A DNA stretch of 64,000 nucleotides from the NCBI GenBank assembly GCA_039105265.1, contig JAPFFF010000021.1:1302001-1366000 (forward strand), in the 5' to 3' direction. The notes beneath the pieces were generated by a model. It saw nothing but the letters and a program-made list of their open reading frames with translations. It made no database searches and was not told where the DNA came from. Each line of letters starts with the position of its first letter. Positions within the stretch are counted from its first letter, which is position 1. The DNA is from Tritrichomonas musculus. Lineage: Eukaryota > Parabasalia > Tritrichomonadida > Tritrichomonadidae. Positions 1-9,229 of this stretch are shown here, in pieces. A program made the position numbers and the translations under genes.

Positions 1-851
1 GATCGAGATCATCAGACATAATCTGGTTTATTTTTTCTGATGTGCCAATTAAATCCAGGTTTGCTTTCATAGAAGTAATTTTTTTTTTTTTATTTCAACT
101 AATTTTGGAATGATATCATCACTTGCTTTCATGAAAGCATATTTTGAAAAATATAACATAATGATTGTATTCATTTCTCTAATTCAGAATTTTAAATAAA
201 GCATTCTAAATTTTTATAGATAAAGATTTTCATATATCATTATACTTATTATGCAAATCCAAATTTAATATTTATCTCTCATACTTACACCAAGTTTTTT
301 CAAAATTTATTTTAAAAATAATATGTATAATAGGCTCATAAATTATCGAGATAAATGATATAACTTTAAAATATAATTCTCTGTTTTTTTCTATTTGAAT
401 TGAATTATTTAAAATGTTTACAAATATTTTTAAACGTACATATTCATTTTCAAAAAAAAAAAAAAATTATTACTTTCTGTATGCTTGTTTATGCTGCAAA
501 TTATCAATTCAAGCTTGCATTATAATTTTAAATTGTCAAATAACTTAGATCATAAAATTATTTGTAATACAATTGAAAATATCATAAAACATTTTTAATT
601 GAATATACAGAATTTATTAATCATATTCATTACAAATAATGGAAAATTAGAAATATAAATAATAAACTTAAATGCAGAGAATTATGCTCAATATTTGCTT
701 CGTCTATTTAATGTTTTATTGCACATTATGGTGTATATAAGCAAAAGATATTAAAAGATAATTTTGGTGTGATTTTGTCAGGTTGAAATTATTGAAAATA
801 TACTACAAATTTTGTTTCAGTAAATATGCAAAAGTTGCAAAAACATTAAAG
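1..851. other. AT-rich intergenic DNA, no gene seen
   Basis: No open frame of useful length and no RNA gene could be recognised. The stretch has homopolymer runs, for example a T tract near 80-92 and an A tract near 453-466. It lies downstream of the cyclophilin gene, which reads leftward, so the part closest to 851 probably includes its 3' UTR. Confidence 0.5.
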
Positions 852-1325
852 TTACATTAATCGAAATGGACTTTCAATTATTTCTGCTGATGTTATTTGG
901 ACATGATTTATTGGATAATTATCCTGAAGAGTAGGAATACGACTAATAGATTGAACGACGTTGTAACCTTCAATAACTTTTCCAAATCCGCAATATGCAT
1001 TGTTTAATTCTGGTTGTGGATGCAAAGTTATGAAAAATTGTGACCTCACAGAGCCTTTTTCAGCATAAGCAACAATTCCTCCTTCATTAAAATTATTTGA
1101 TGGCAAAACATCAATCGACTCACCAATAGAACATCGACCGCCAACACCAGATTTAGAATCATCGCCAGTCTGGATAATGTAGTTTGGAATAATTCGATGA
1201 AATATCAAACCATTGTAAAAGCCATTTTTACACAATTGAAGAAAATTTAGGCAAGCGTCATGATATTCATCTGTAAAAAGTTTAATTCGTATAATGCCTC
1301 GATTTGTATGAAGAATAACTGTCAT
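852..1325 (-). CDS. Cyclophilin-type peptidyl-prolyl isomerase, PPIL3-like
   Basis: Single-domain cyclophilin of 157 residues, close to the ~161 residues of PPIL3. The start MTVILHTNRG, the catalytic-face motif FHRIIPNYIIQTGD (R44, Q52) and SQFFIT (residues 95-100) are clear. The PQPELNNAYCGFGKV block at 103-117 resembles PPIL3 rather than cyclophilin A: the CypA tryptophan and histidine of this loop are absent, so isomerase activity and cyclosporin binding may be weak. There is no signal peptide or targeting extension, so it should act in the nucleus or cytosol. PPIL3 is known as a spliceosome-associated cyclophilin; that role here is inferred from family only. The ATG is the first in frame. 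Confidence 0.9.
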   Translation of the reverse strand: MTVILHTNRGIIRIKLFTDEYHDACLNFLQLCKNGFYNGLIFHRIIPNYIIQTGDDSKSGVGGRCSIGESIDVLPSNNFNEGGIVAYAEKGSVRSQFFITLHPQPELNNAYCGFGKVIEGYNVVQSISRIPTLQDNYPINHVQITSAEIIESPFRLM

Positions 1326-1991
1326 AGTGATGATACAAAAGGCTTAAAATATTGAATGAGTTTATTAGAAAAAGTTGTAAATAAAATGATTTAATAAAAT
1401 GAAAATATCTTGTAATTTTGGCATTATATTTTCAAAACAATAGTATAAATATGTTTATATTTGTAATATTATATATATTCGATGGTAATTAATATAATAT
1501 TTTTAATTTACCAAAGATATTATTGATCATATATATAAAATGCATAATTTAAATAAATGATTTGGACCATATTTAAATTAAAAAAGTTTGCCTATGTTGG
1601 AAGGCAAGAATATATGAAAAGAATTTGACATCTGCGTTTCAAAATAATAATAATAATAAAAATCTTTTTGTGTGATTTATTTTTTCAATTTATACGATAT
1701 TTTAATAAATACCTCAATCATAAAATATCGTATAAAAATGTTGGTTATTTCTCCTTTTACAGAATTATTAAATTATTTATATTTAAGAAATGAATGATTT
1801 AAATAACTAATAATTAACAAATAATCGATAATAATCAGAGAAATTTTTATATAGCTGAAGAAACATTAATGCAAAATTTTTTAAAAAATTAATAGATTAT
1901 TCAATTTTTGTGTGATTTACAAAAAAAAAAAATTCCGCATATTCAATTTCATTTCACAAAAAAAAAAAGGAAATAATTATTTCTTGTTCAA
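1326..1991. other. Divergent intergenic region
   Basis: This region separates two divergently transcribed genes and must hold both promoters. It is very AT-rich. A short AAT run lies near 1646-1660 and A tracts lie at 1920-1932 and 1958-1968, just upstream of the rightward gene. No further gene was seen. Confidence 0.4.
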
Positions 1992-3236
1992 ATGTCAGTC
2001 ACGATTCCTCTTAAAAGAAATCAAATGGTTTTTACCACCTCTTCATCAACTATTCAACTAGTTTTAAAAGTAGATTCATCTAAAACAGTTTCTGATTTAG
2101 TTGATTTTTTCTCAAAATCAGTTGCATGCCTTCATTTTCGTCTTAAAGACGAAAACAATCTAGAATATACAAAAGATAAAATTTATCATTATACTATTCC
2201 TTCTAACATAACTGACCTCAAAGATGTAAGTGATTATGTAGGTTTAAACTTTACTCCAGATGTAAAAGATTCATTTGGATCAATAGCTACAAATGAAAAA
2301 AACAAACTATTTGTATTAAACGTTTCACATAGATTCTCTGATGGAGGATTTTTCAAGTTTCTTCTAGATGAATTCAATAAAGGCGAATATCCCAAAGAAA
2401 CACCTATATTGCCACGATTTACAAATGATATTTTCAGTAAAGAAATTAAAGAAGCTCTAGTTATTACGCCTCCTTTAAATGATAAAAGTATATTTAGATT
2501 CAATCCTAACAAATTGGCATCTCCAAGCCCTCCAGCTACTCATTGCACACATTATGACATTAAAATGAAAGCAAGTGAATTCAAAACATATGATCCAATC
2601 AAAAATACACCACGAAGCATTACTGATATTATGTATCTTTCATTATATTTTGCTTCTGCATCATATAAAGAGAAACTTTTTGATAAATTTTCAGTTGCAA
2701 CAGTAATTGATTTAAGGACACTCTTGCCATATAAACCTGACTTTTTGAGCTGCTATCATTGTGGCCATCTTTACCCAACAATTTCAAATATTTCACCAAG
2801 CGATAAATTATCAAGTTTAAGCAAAAGATTGAAAGATGATTTATCTTTAAAACGCAAAAAAGATTTCCATTTTTCATTGATAAAATCTGTTCCAGATATG
2901 AATTCTCTTTCATATGGAGTTGGATTATGTTATTCAGCAGTTGGCGTAATGACTATTAAGCGTCCAATTGTTGATGCTTATGTTGGTATTTTAACGAATG
3001 TCTCCCAGCATAAGTCAGTTACAAACACATTAGATCAAATATCTTTGTTCAATTGGTCAGTGAAAGATGAAGAGAGAAAGAAAAATGATTTTACAACCCA
3101 ATTATGGTACAACCAAAATATTTTTGATAAAGATGAAATAAAACTCTTTGGTAAAAGAATTGAATACTTCCTCAAAAATGTTTCACTTGATGAAAGAATT
3201 GAGGATGTATACGAAATAATTAGAAAAATTAAGTAG
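1992..3236 (+). CDS. CoA-dependent acyltransferase superfamily protein (condensation/alcohol acetyltransferase-like)
   Basis: A 414-residue protein with the motif HRFSDGG at residues 113-119, matching the HxxxDG catalytic motif of the chloramphenicol-acetyltransferase-like fold (condensation domains, PapA-type and alcohol acetyltransferases). The length fits one bilobal domain of this fold. The motif histidine is the expected general base for transferring an acyl group from CoA or another thioester to an alcohol or amine. The substrate cannot be told. There is no transmembrane segment or signal peptide. The gene stands alone, with no carrier-protein or synthetase partner nearby, so a peptide-synthetase role is unlikely. 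The assignment rests mainly on the motif, its position and the length. Confidence 0.6.
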   Translation: MSVTIPLKRNQMVFTTSSSTIQLVLKVDSSKTVSDLVDFFSKSVACLHFRLKDENNLEYTKDKIYHYTIPSNITDLKDVSDYVGLNFTPDVKDSFGSIATNEKNKLFVLNVSHRFSDGGFFKFLLDEFNKGEYPKETPILPRFTNDIFSKEIKEALVITPPLNDKSIFRFNPNKLASPSPPATHCTHYDIKMKASEFKTYDPIKNTPRSITDIMYLSLYFASASYKEKLFDKFSVATVIDLRTLLPYKPDFLSCYHCGHLYPTISNISPSDKLSSLSKRLKDDLSLKRKKDFHFSLIKSVPDMNSLSYGVGLCYSAVGVMTIKRPIVDAYVGILTNVSQHKSVTNTLDQISLFNWSVKDEERKKNDFTTQLWYNQNIFDKDEIKLFGKRIEYFLKNVSLDERIEDVYEIIRKIK

Positions 3237-3309
3237 TTTTAAATAAAAAATGCGACAAATAACCCTTTTTTTGTGGGAATTTTTCTACTCCACTTTTTGA
3301 AAACCTTTA

Positions 3310-3319
3310 AACTTTTTGA
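3310..3319 (+). promoter_or_regulatory. Recurrent decamer AACTTTTTGA, candidate core promoter element
   Basis: This decamer ends 38 nt before the ATG at 3357. The same word, in either orientation, lies at similar distance from three other starts in the window. A related word, CACTTTTTGA, lies just upstream near 3291. The promoter role is inferred. Confidence 0.35.
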
Positions 3320-3356
3320 ATACTTTATTATTCTTTTATTCAATTTTTGCTAAATA

Positions 3357-3723
3357 ATGCATAATTATATAGATCAAATAGCTTCCCGATTCATCCAGCA
3401 ATTCAAGGAACCTGATTCGGCTTCGTATATCCCCATGGTGATCACTGGTGCGTATATTCCTGAAAAATTGTGTAAAAAAAATTAAATTTTACATTTTTTG
3501 GTCAATTTTCTTAACAGAGTAAGTCAAATTTCACCTTATGATGGCGGTTTTTATCTCATCTGAAAAATGAAGAAATAATGTTAATGATTTTTTAACTTTT
3601 ATTGCATATCCACATTATCTTGTATCGTATTTTTAATCATTAGAGGTGTCGCGTTTGATGTCAATATTGTATTTTATTAAATAATTTCAGAACCCTTTTG
3701 ACATTGATCCTCAAAATAGCTAG
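3357..3723 (+). CDS. Possible small spliced gene with OB-fold (RPA3-like) character, or a decayed copy
   Basis: An ATG at 3357 opens a frame reading MHNYIDQIASRFIQQ and, later, IPMVITGA. At 3452-3517 lies a 66-nt GTATAT...TTAACAG segment whose removal keeps the frame and adds VSQISPYDGGFYLI. Further on, 3622-3643 and 3669-3690 are each exactly 22 nt, start with GTAT and end with TAG or CAG. Removing them joins GVAFDVNI to NPFDIDPQNS and a TAG at 3721-3723. The order hydrophobic helix, 'VITG.VSQI' strand pair, then 'F..PFDID' end recalls the small RPA subunit. The middle part (about 3550-3620) could not be made into one frame without a further intron, so the full model is unresolved. The frame holds a codon bias unlike the flanks, and a promoter decamer lies upstream. 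Confidence 0.3.
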
Positions 3724-3947
3724 TTGAATATGATATTATTATATTTTAATATATTACATTACAATTGTCCTTAATAAATTGAAATAGTTATAACAAACTT
3801 TAGAATGATATTTATTATGAAAAACAATTAAAGCTGATGATAGAATATCGATGATTCTCTTGATTAAAGTGAAAATATAGTGAAAATACAAACATTTATT
3901 AAAAATAAAATAAAAAACATATAATTATTACGAAATAAAAACAAACA

Positions 3948-5447
3948 TTAATCGTATTGAGTTATTCTTTTTGGAACTTTAGAATAGTTGCTTCTGAATT
4001 TTGTATTCTTTCGCGCCATTAATGGATTGTTTTTTAATCTTGGTTGGAGAATAGGTGGTGATGAATTAACTTTCGATTTTTGTGACTGCGATTTTTTTGA
4101 TAAAGGCAATTGTGAAAGCTCTACTTTTTCGAGTGTAATTAGCGGTTTGTAATTTTCAATAAGATCCCAGTCCCATTTAAGATTTGAGTATAATTGTGAA
4201 TCATCATCATCGAATTGAGGAAGAGATTGAACATTGTACTGATTTTTAATAGAAAACTGTCCACTACGCGAGGATAATCCTTTTTTCATATTAGCTTGAT
4301 CTAATAATAAATTGGATTCATTACGCAAATATAATTTCAGATTTAAATCTGAAACTTCATTTCTATTTGGTTTCTGACTTTTATTATTGAGATTTTCATC
4401 TCTTGTTTCATTATCAATTGTAGAATTATCATTATCATTGTTATTATGATCATTATTGGAAATATTATCTTTCAATAATCTACTGCTCTCATCAGCATTA
4501 TTATTTATTTGATTAATTATCGAATGATTATCATTTTTTATAATATTTGGGAAATTAGACTTGCTAGCGTGCAAGCTTGATGTTGATTTAATGCATTCTT
4601 TTCGATAAAGATCGCGAAACAATCTCCTATACTCATCGTAATTAGGCTCTTCTTCATATTTAAGTCTTCTAACATTCCTAAGAAATGTTTCAAATTCGGG
4701 AGGAGTTCCTTGACAAATTGTGGTAATTGAGGTCATAAGTTTAACCTGTCCAACAATTTTCATGCGCTGAATTGGATCTTTTGAAGCAGAACCAGCATTA
4801 ATCCAAGGTAAAGAACCAGTAAGAAAGAAAATGAGCATATAAGCAACACCTTCAAGATCATCTCTCCTTGATTGTTGGCATCCAAGATGGTTATTAAGCG
4901 ATGCATAACGAGCATTTCCAGTTGGCTGGCATTTATCTCGAAGTGGGAGTATTCTATTATTTTGGTCTACAAAACGTTGGGCAAGTCCAAAATCAATAAT
5001 ATAGAGCTTATTTCTATTTTCTTTTTCAAGCCCTATTGCAAAATTGTCAGGCTTAATATCTCGATGAATATAAAAATGAGAATGAAGTTGTTGAAGCCTT
5101 TCAATTAGTTGATCCGCAATATGCAAAACTGTCTGTAAAGTAAATTGTTTAGAACAAATATTATATAACTGTTCGAGTGAATGTCCGACTGGTTGCATAA
5201 TCATAAAATTATTATTTCCTGATGCCATAAAATCATATATGGTTGGAAAGCCTTCGATGGCCCCAATCGATGAATAAACATTGTATTCATGTCGTAATTG
5301 AAGATCATTTGGATTTTTTGTGGTGTTTTCAATTTTGATCGCAACGGTTATGTTGTTTATAGAGTCATATCCTTCCCAAACTTCACCGTAACTGCCTTTA
5401 CCAATCTTTCTGATAAATTTATATCGGCTATGAAGGACAATGTCCAT
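3948..5447 (-). CDS. Casein kinase 1 family protein kinase
   Basis: 499 residues with the kinase domain at about 5-290. Visible motifs are IGKGSYGEVWEG (residues 15-26), the ATP-binding lysine K38, YIHRDIKPDNF (126-136) and IDFGLAQRF (151-159). CK1 hallmarks follow: TGNARYASLNNHLG at 176-189 replaces the usual APE-type motif, and RRDDLEGVAYMLIFFLTGSLPW is typical of the family. The tail (about 300-499) is low-complexity, rich in Asn, Ser and Asp, with a basic end (KSQSQKSKVNSS), and is probably regulatory. CK1 kinases phosphorylate acidic or pre-phosphorylated Ser/Thr sites. Trichomonads carry many paralogues, so no specific orthologue is claimed. Confidence 0.95.
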   Translation of the reverse strand: MDIVLHSRYKFIRKIGKGSYGEVWEGYDSINNITVAIKIENTTKNPNDLQLRHEYNVYSSIGAIEGFPTIYDFMASGNNNFMIMQPVGHSLEQLYNICSKQFTLQTVLHIADQLIERLQQLHSHFYIHRDIKPDNFAIGLEKENRNKLYIIDFGLAQRFVDQNNRILPLRDKCQPTGNARYASLNNHLGCQQSRRDDLEGVAYMLIFFLTGSLPWINAGSASKDPIQRMKIVGQVKLMTSITTICQGTPPEFETFLRNVRRLKYEEEPNYDEYRRLFRDLYRKECIKSTSSLHASKSNFPNIIKNDNHSIINQINNNADESSRLLKDNISNNDHNNNDNDNSTIDNETRDENLNNKSQKPNRNEVSDLNLKLYLRNESNLLLDQANMKKGLSSRSGQFSIKNQYNVQSLPQFDDDDSQLYSNLKWDWDLIENYKPLITLEKVELSQLPLSKKSQSQKSKVNSSPPILQPRLKNNPLMARKNTKFRSNYSKVPKRITQYD

Positions 5448-5506
5448 AAAAATGGAAACAGCAGATATAAATTTAGAGATTTTGTGTAGAGGTGAAGTTT
5501 AATTTT

Positions 5507-5516
5507 AACTTTTTGA
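5507..5516. promoter_or_regulatory. Promoter-like decamer (TCAAAAAGTT on the sense strand)
   Basis: This is the recurrent decamer, 60 nt upstream of the casein kinase ATG and in reverse orientation to the gene. The spacing is longer than at most other sites, so the role is less certain here. Confidence 0.25.
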
Positions 5517-5665
5517 GAAATAAAAAAAAACGAAAAATCGATCATAAAATATGGCAATATAACAATAATTTTATATAGAAATAGTATAGTATTCTATAAT
5601 ATAGTGATTATATAATCTATAAAAAACATTAAATGAAATCTAAGCAATAAAGATAGTAAATAAAT

Positions 5666-6763
5666 TCAAATTGCAGAAATTGGAATATCAAGTTCATTAT
5701 CTCTTTGATGTGATATTTGAGAATATTGAGTCATTTCTTTCACTTTGTCCATTGAATGGCGAATATGAAAATCTTGTGAAAACTTAATTAAAATGGGCAA
5801 AATACGTCCATTTAATTCGTTGTCAGTTTGGTCATTATTGCCTTTATTTAGAATTGTCTTATTATTGTTTGTTTTAACATCCCCATAACTTTTTCGTCTG
5901 AGCTGTTGCTGAGAAAATGATGAAAATGTATTGGCGTTTGCATTGGTGTTACTGCTTTCATTGATATTAGTTGGTGATTCAATATTTAATGCTGTTTTAT
6001 TTTGACCAGCTAACAACGAAATTGATGGCTGCGATTCAACAGATGGTGAAAATGAGCAGCCAAACCATGGAGATATACGGAGTAGATTTCCTGGCTGCCT
6101 AAGGGCACAGCCTTCAGTATCGTCAACTAAGATGACATCACGAAGATCACGATTTAAAATCGATAAGTCTTTAACATAGTATCCGGCAAAAGAAATGCAG
6201 CTGTCTCGGAAAAACCGACGTTCTTGAGGAACTTGATCATCAATGTAGTTAATTATTTGATCAGCATATTTTCTCTCAGATGAAGTGAAGAAGTAGACAT
6301 CAAATAAAGTTTTGACAGATGAATAAAAGCGATGCAATCCCGGTCTAGTCATTATATAAATACGTCTTCTGTTATATTTAATTGTGAAACAAACGGATTG
6401 ATCGTTCATATCATTATAATCAACGCCAAGATTTTCTTTTTGCACTTGATCATTATTGTTTTGAGAACTTGATTCAAAATTATCATCGGAAGAGGTTTGA
6501 AAGTCACTATTAGATGTGCTAGGGAATTGAGTATTTTCTTGAATTAAGAAATCTATATCATTTATAGAATGGTCTTCTTTTTCAATTTTTTGAACTAATT
6601 TTGATATGTTAGGAACAGATTGCCTTTTGAGTGATGAACTTATTGTTGACCGATGATGATTAGGATGATGGTGATTTGTACTCATTAAACATCCTGACGA
6701 AGGACGTAGCATACTTGAACTTATAAGCGTCTCGTCAAGATCAAGAACGAGAGCAGGTTTCAT
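5666..6763 (-). CDS. FCP1/SCP-type (NLI-interacting factor-like) HAD phosphatase
   Basis: 365 residues. LVLDLDETL at 5-13 is the DxDxT catalytic motif (D8, D10, T12) of the FCP1/SCP Ser/Thr phosphatases. The second half of the fold follows only after a low-complexity insert (about 17-125), with YIMTRPGLHRFY, a FFTSSERKYADQI motif, DDQVPQERRFFRDSC, VILVDDTEGCALRQPGN and an ISPWFG stretch. A second disordered insert lies near 255-310. SCP/FCP1 enzymes dephosphorylate the RNA polymerase II tail and other phosphoproteins; the substrate here is unknown. The odd feature is the ~110-residue disordered insert between the first motif and the rest of the fold. There is no BRCT domain, so it is closer to SCP/Dullard than to full FCP1. 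There is no transmembrane anchor. Confidence 0.88.
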   Translation of the reverse strand: MKPALVLDLDETLISSSMLRPSSGCLMSTNHHHPNHHRSTISSSLKRQSVPNISKLVQKIEKEDHSINDIDFLIQENTQFPSTSNSDFQTSSDDNFESSSQNNNDQVQKENLGVDYNDMNDQSVCFTIKYNRRRIYIMTRPGLHRFYSSVKTLFDVYFFTSSERKYADQIINYIDDQVPQERRFFRDSCISFAGYYVKDLSILNRDLRDVILVDDTEGCALRQPGNLLRISPWFGCSFSPSVESQPSISLLAGQNKTALNIESPTNINESSNTNANANTFSSFSQQQLRRKSYGDVKTNNNKTILNKGNNDQTDNELNGRILPILIKFSQDFHIRHSMDKVKEMTQYSQISHQRDNELDIPISAI

Positions 6764-6797
6764 ATAGAAAGATGATATAATTGAATTTATTAAAAAA

Positions 6798-6807
6798 AAC
6801 TTTTTGA
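6798..6807. promoter_or_regulatory. Promoter-like decamer upstream of the phosphatase
   Basis: AACTTTTTGA on the plus strand, which reads TCAAAAAGTT on the sense strand of the leftward phosphatase gene. It starts 35 nt from the ATG, the same distance seen at the HAD and RtcB genes. The role is inferred from recurrence and spacing. Confidence 0.35.
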
Positions 6808-8597
6808 GTTAATTTATAAAATTTCTATAGTTTATTGTTAATTTAAAATAAACTGAAAAAAAAATAGTTTAATGTTTTATCACCATTTATTAAATATCAA
6901 TTGATATCTATTTATATATAATTTAATAATGTTTACTTTTAAATTATAATCGATTTTAAAAATGGTAATACCTATTTTTGGTGAATATTTTTATAAATTA
7001 TAGAATAATATATAATTGAATTTAAAATTCAATTTGCGATAAAATTGGTTGAGTTATAATTATTTTTATTATATAGAGTGCTTTATAATTTTATCAAAAA
7101 GAAGTCAAATCAAAAGATATGATTAAAGAAAATAAAATTTTATTTCAACTCAAATTAATTCAAAAAAATAAATCTAAATTTTTGATGAAATAATAAAAAT
7201 AGCATCACCTATTTAAAAATGTATTATATAATTAAAATATATATAAATATGTATTATTATGTTATATATAAATAATAAATTTAGATAATAAATATACGTT
7301 TTGGGCGAAGAATGTTTAGTTTAAAAATATCCAAAAATTGGAATAGGTGGTTGAAGTAAATCATTTAAAAAGCAATTTGAAATTCAAAAATTATTAAAGA
7401 AAAAACGGCATAAAAACTTTTTAAATTCAAACAATATGTTAATAATATTAATAACGGCCCAATTCAAAATAATTTTTTAAATAATTAATGTGAATACAAT
7501 CCTTTTAGTGATTATTTTATTTTTTGGAAAAAAAGAAAATCGATTATTTGCCAATTTTTTATTAGAAAAAAAAAAACAGAATTGACAATACAAATTGATT
7601 TAAAAGTCCATAAACAGAAAAACAAAGGAGATAAAATAACGTATTGTGTCACATTAATATTTTGAATTTATTTCCTTTAAAATTTTATATTTCTAGAATT
7701 TTATTGTATATTCTCTTTATATATATAATGCAATATAGAAAATATTTATTGTTTTGATTATTTATTGATAGAGAAAAAAGTTATTTATTTTTCAGAAAAC
7801 AATACAAAATTTAGTGATATCTTAATAAATAAATAATTTCAGCATATAATTATCATATATTTAACTTTTAAATAATATTATAATAATTAAAATTATCATA
7901 GTTAAATTTTAGCATTTTTGTAAAGAAAAAAAATGAAAAATTGTGCTTTATAACTAATTTTTCGAAATGTTTGTTGAATCTTCAAAGGATAAATATATGT
8001 CATTATATAGATTAATTGATATGTGTAATAATTCTTATGTCTAAATATAAAACATCTCATCAGATTTAGCTATATTTAATCTTTTAAATTTAAAAAAATA
8101 ATAATTGCATGATATCTTTTTCAAGGATTTTTACTAATATGGCAAAAACTTTTTGACTATTTATGGTTGAAAATTTGAATATTTTAAGTTTGTATTGATT
8201 TTTTTGAAGAATTTTTTAAAGGTCGTACAGATGAATTTTTACAGTAAAACTCAATGATTGGTTTTTTTAAACTAATTATATTTTATTATAATAATAATAA
8301 TCAGTTTTATAAATATTTGCATCGTACAAAATTCAAATTAAAATAAAAACTAAAAGGATATAAGTATATATAAAATTTTCTTCAGAAAATAAATTTGAGT
8401 ATTTTATCTCAATTTATTTTAATTATTTTTGATAAGAATTTTATAACACTTTCTAAAAATTTAGAATAGCAATAACTTTTTATATAATTTATTCTAATCA
8501 TTAATTTCTTTTGATATCTTTTTATATGCTTTTAAAACATTAAGTGTTACATAAAAATAGTTATTATTATTGAAAAAATATTTCTTTTTTTAGCTAA

Positions 8598-8855
8598 AAA
8601 TGCAGAAAAATTGAATTTGTTGAATTATTGAATGATGATTTTAAAAAAATTGGACGTTACAGGAGTCCAATGAAGAATATAGTTTTATTTATATGCATTT
8701 ACTTTCTAATATATTTGAATTTCATTCCAAATCAATTGTCAGTTTTTTCTAAAAATGAAGATTTAGTTGATTGGTTTCATAAATATAAAAAGTCTAATAT
8801 TTCAGTTAATGAAGGATTTCGTCAAAAAGTAAAATATTATTTGTATAACACATAG
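8598..8855 (+). pseudogene. Short decayed coding fragment, unrecognised, possibly transposon-derived
   Basis: An open stretch with no ATG in its first part reads KIEFVELLNDDFKKIGRYRSP and continues to ...EDLVDWFHKYKKSN. The codon and residue mix (W, F, Y, R in a plausible spread) is more protein-like than the surrounding AT-rich DNA, but the piece is only ~85 codons, is preceded by a stop and followed by non-coding sequence. It resembles the N-terminal part of trichomonad transposase-type proteins in style only. A chance frame cannot be excluded. Confidence 0.25.
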
Positions 8856-9229
8856 TATACTCATTCAAATGGCATCTATATTTTTTAAATGATACAAATA
8901 TATAAGAAATCGATATATATTGAATTTTAATTAAAGTCTTTATTTCAACTATTACCTTTTATAATATTGGATATAAAATATATAAATTATATATTATAAT
9001 TATTAAATAAATTATTTATTAAGATAAATATAAATTTATTTAATTTTATTTTTTATTCAATTTAGTTGTAAAACATTTATAATTATCTACTAATTTGCAT
9101 TCAATCATATTTTATATAAACTTTATATCTAACTTTTTCAAAAAAAAAAAAAAAAAAATTGCGAAAATATAATAATTAAGGTCATTTTATTATTTAAAAT
9201 TTTATTTTAAAACAACAAAACCAAAACAG

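Larger units (their letters stand above)
6764..9229. other. Long AT-rich intergenic region
   Basis: About 2.5 kb between two divergent genes. The only coding-like piece is the fragment at 8598-8855, described separately. A promoter-type decamer at 6798-6807 lies 35 nt upstream of the phosphatase start and belongs to it. A similar word near 8147-8156 has no gene next to it. An A tract at 9140-9158 precedes the BRO1-like gene. No RNA gene was recognised. Confidence 0.4.
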
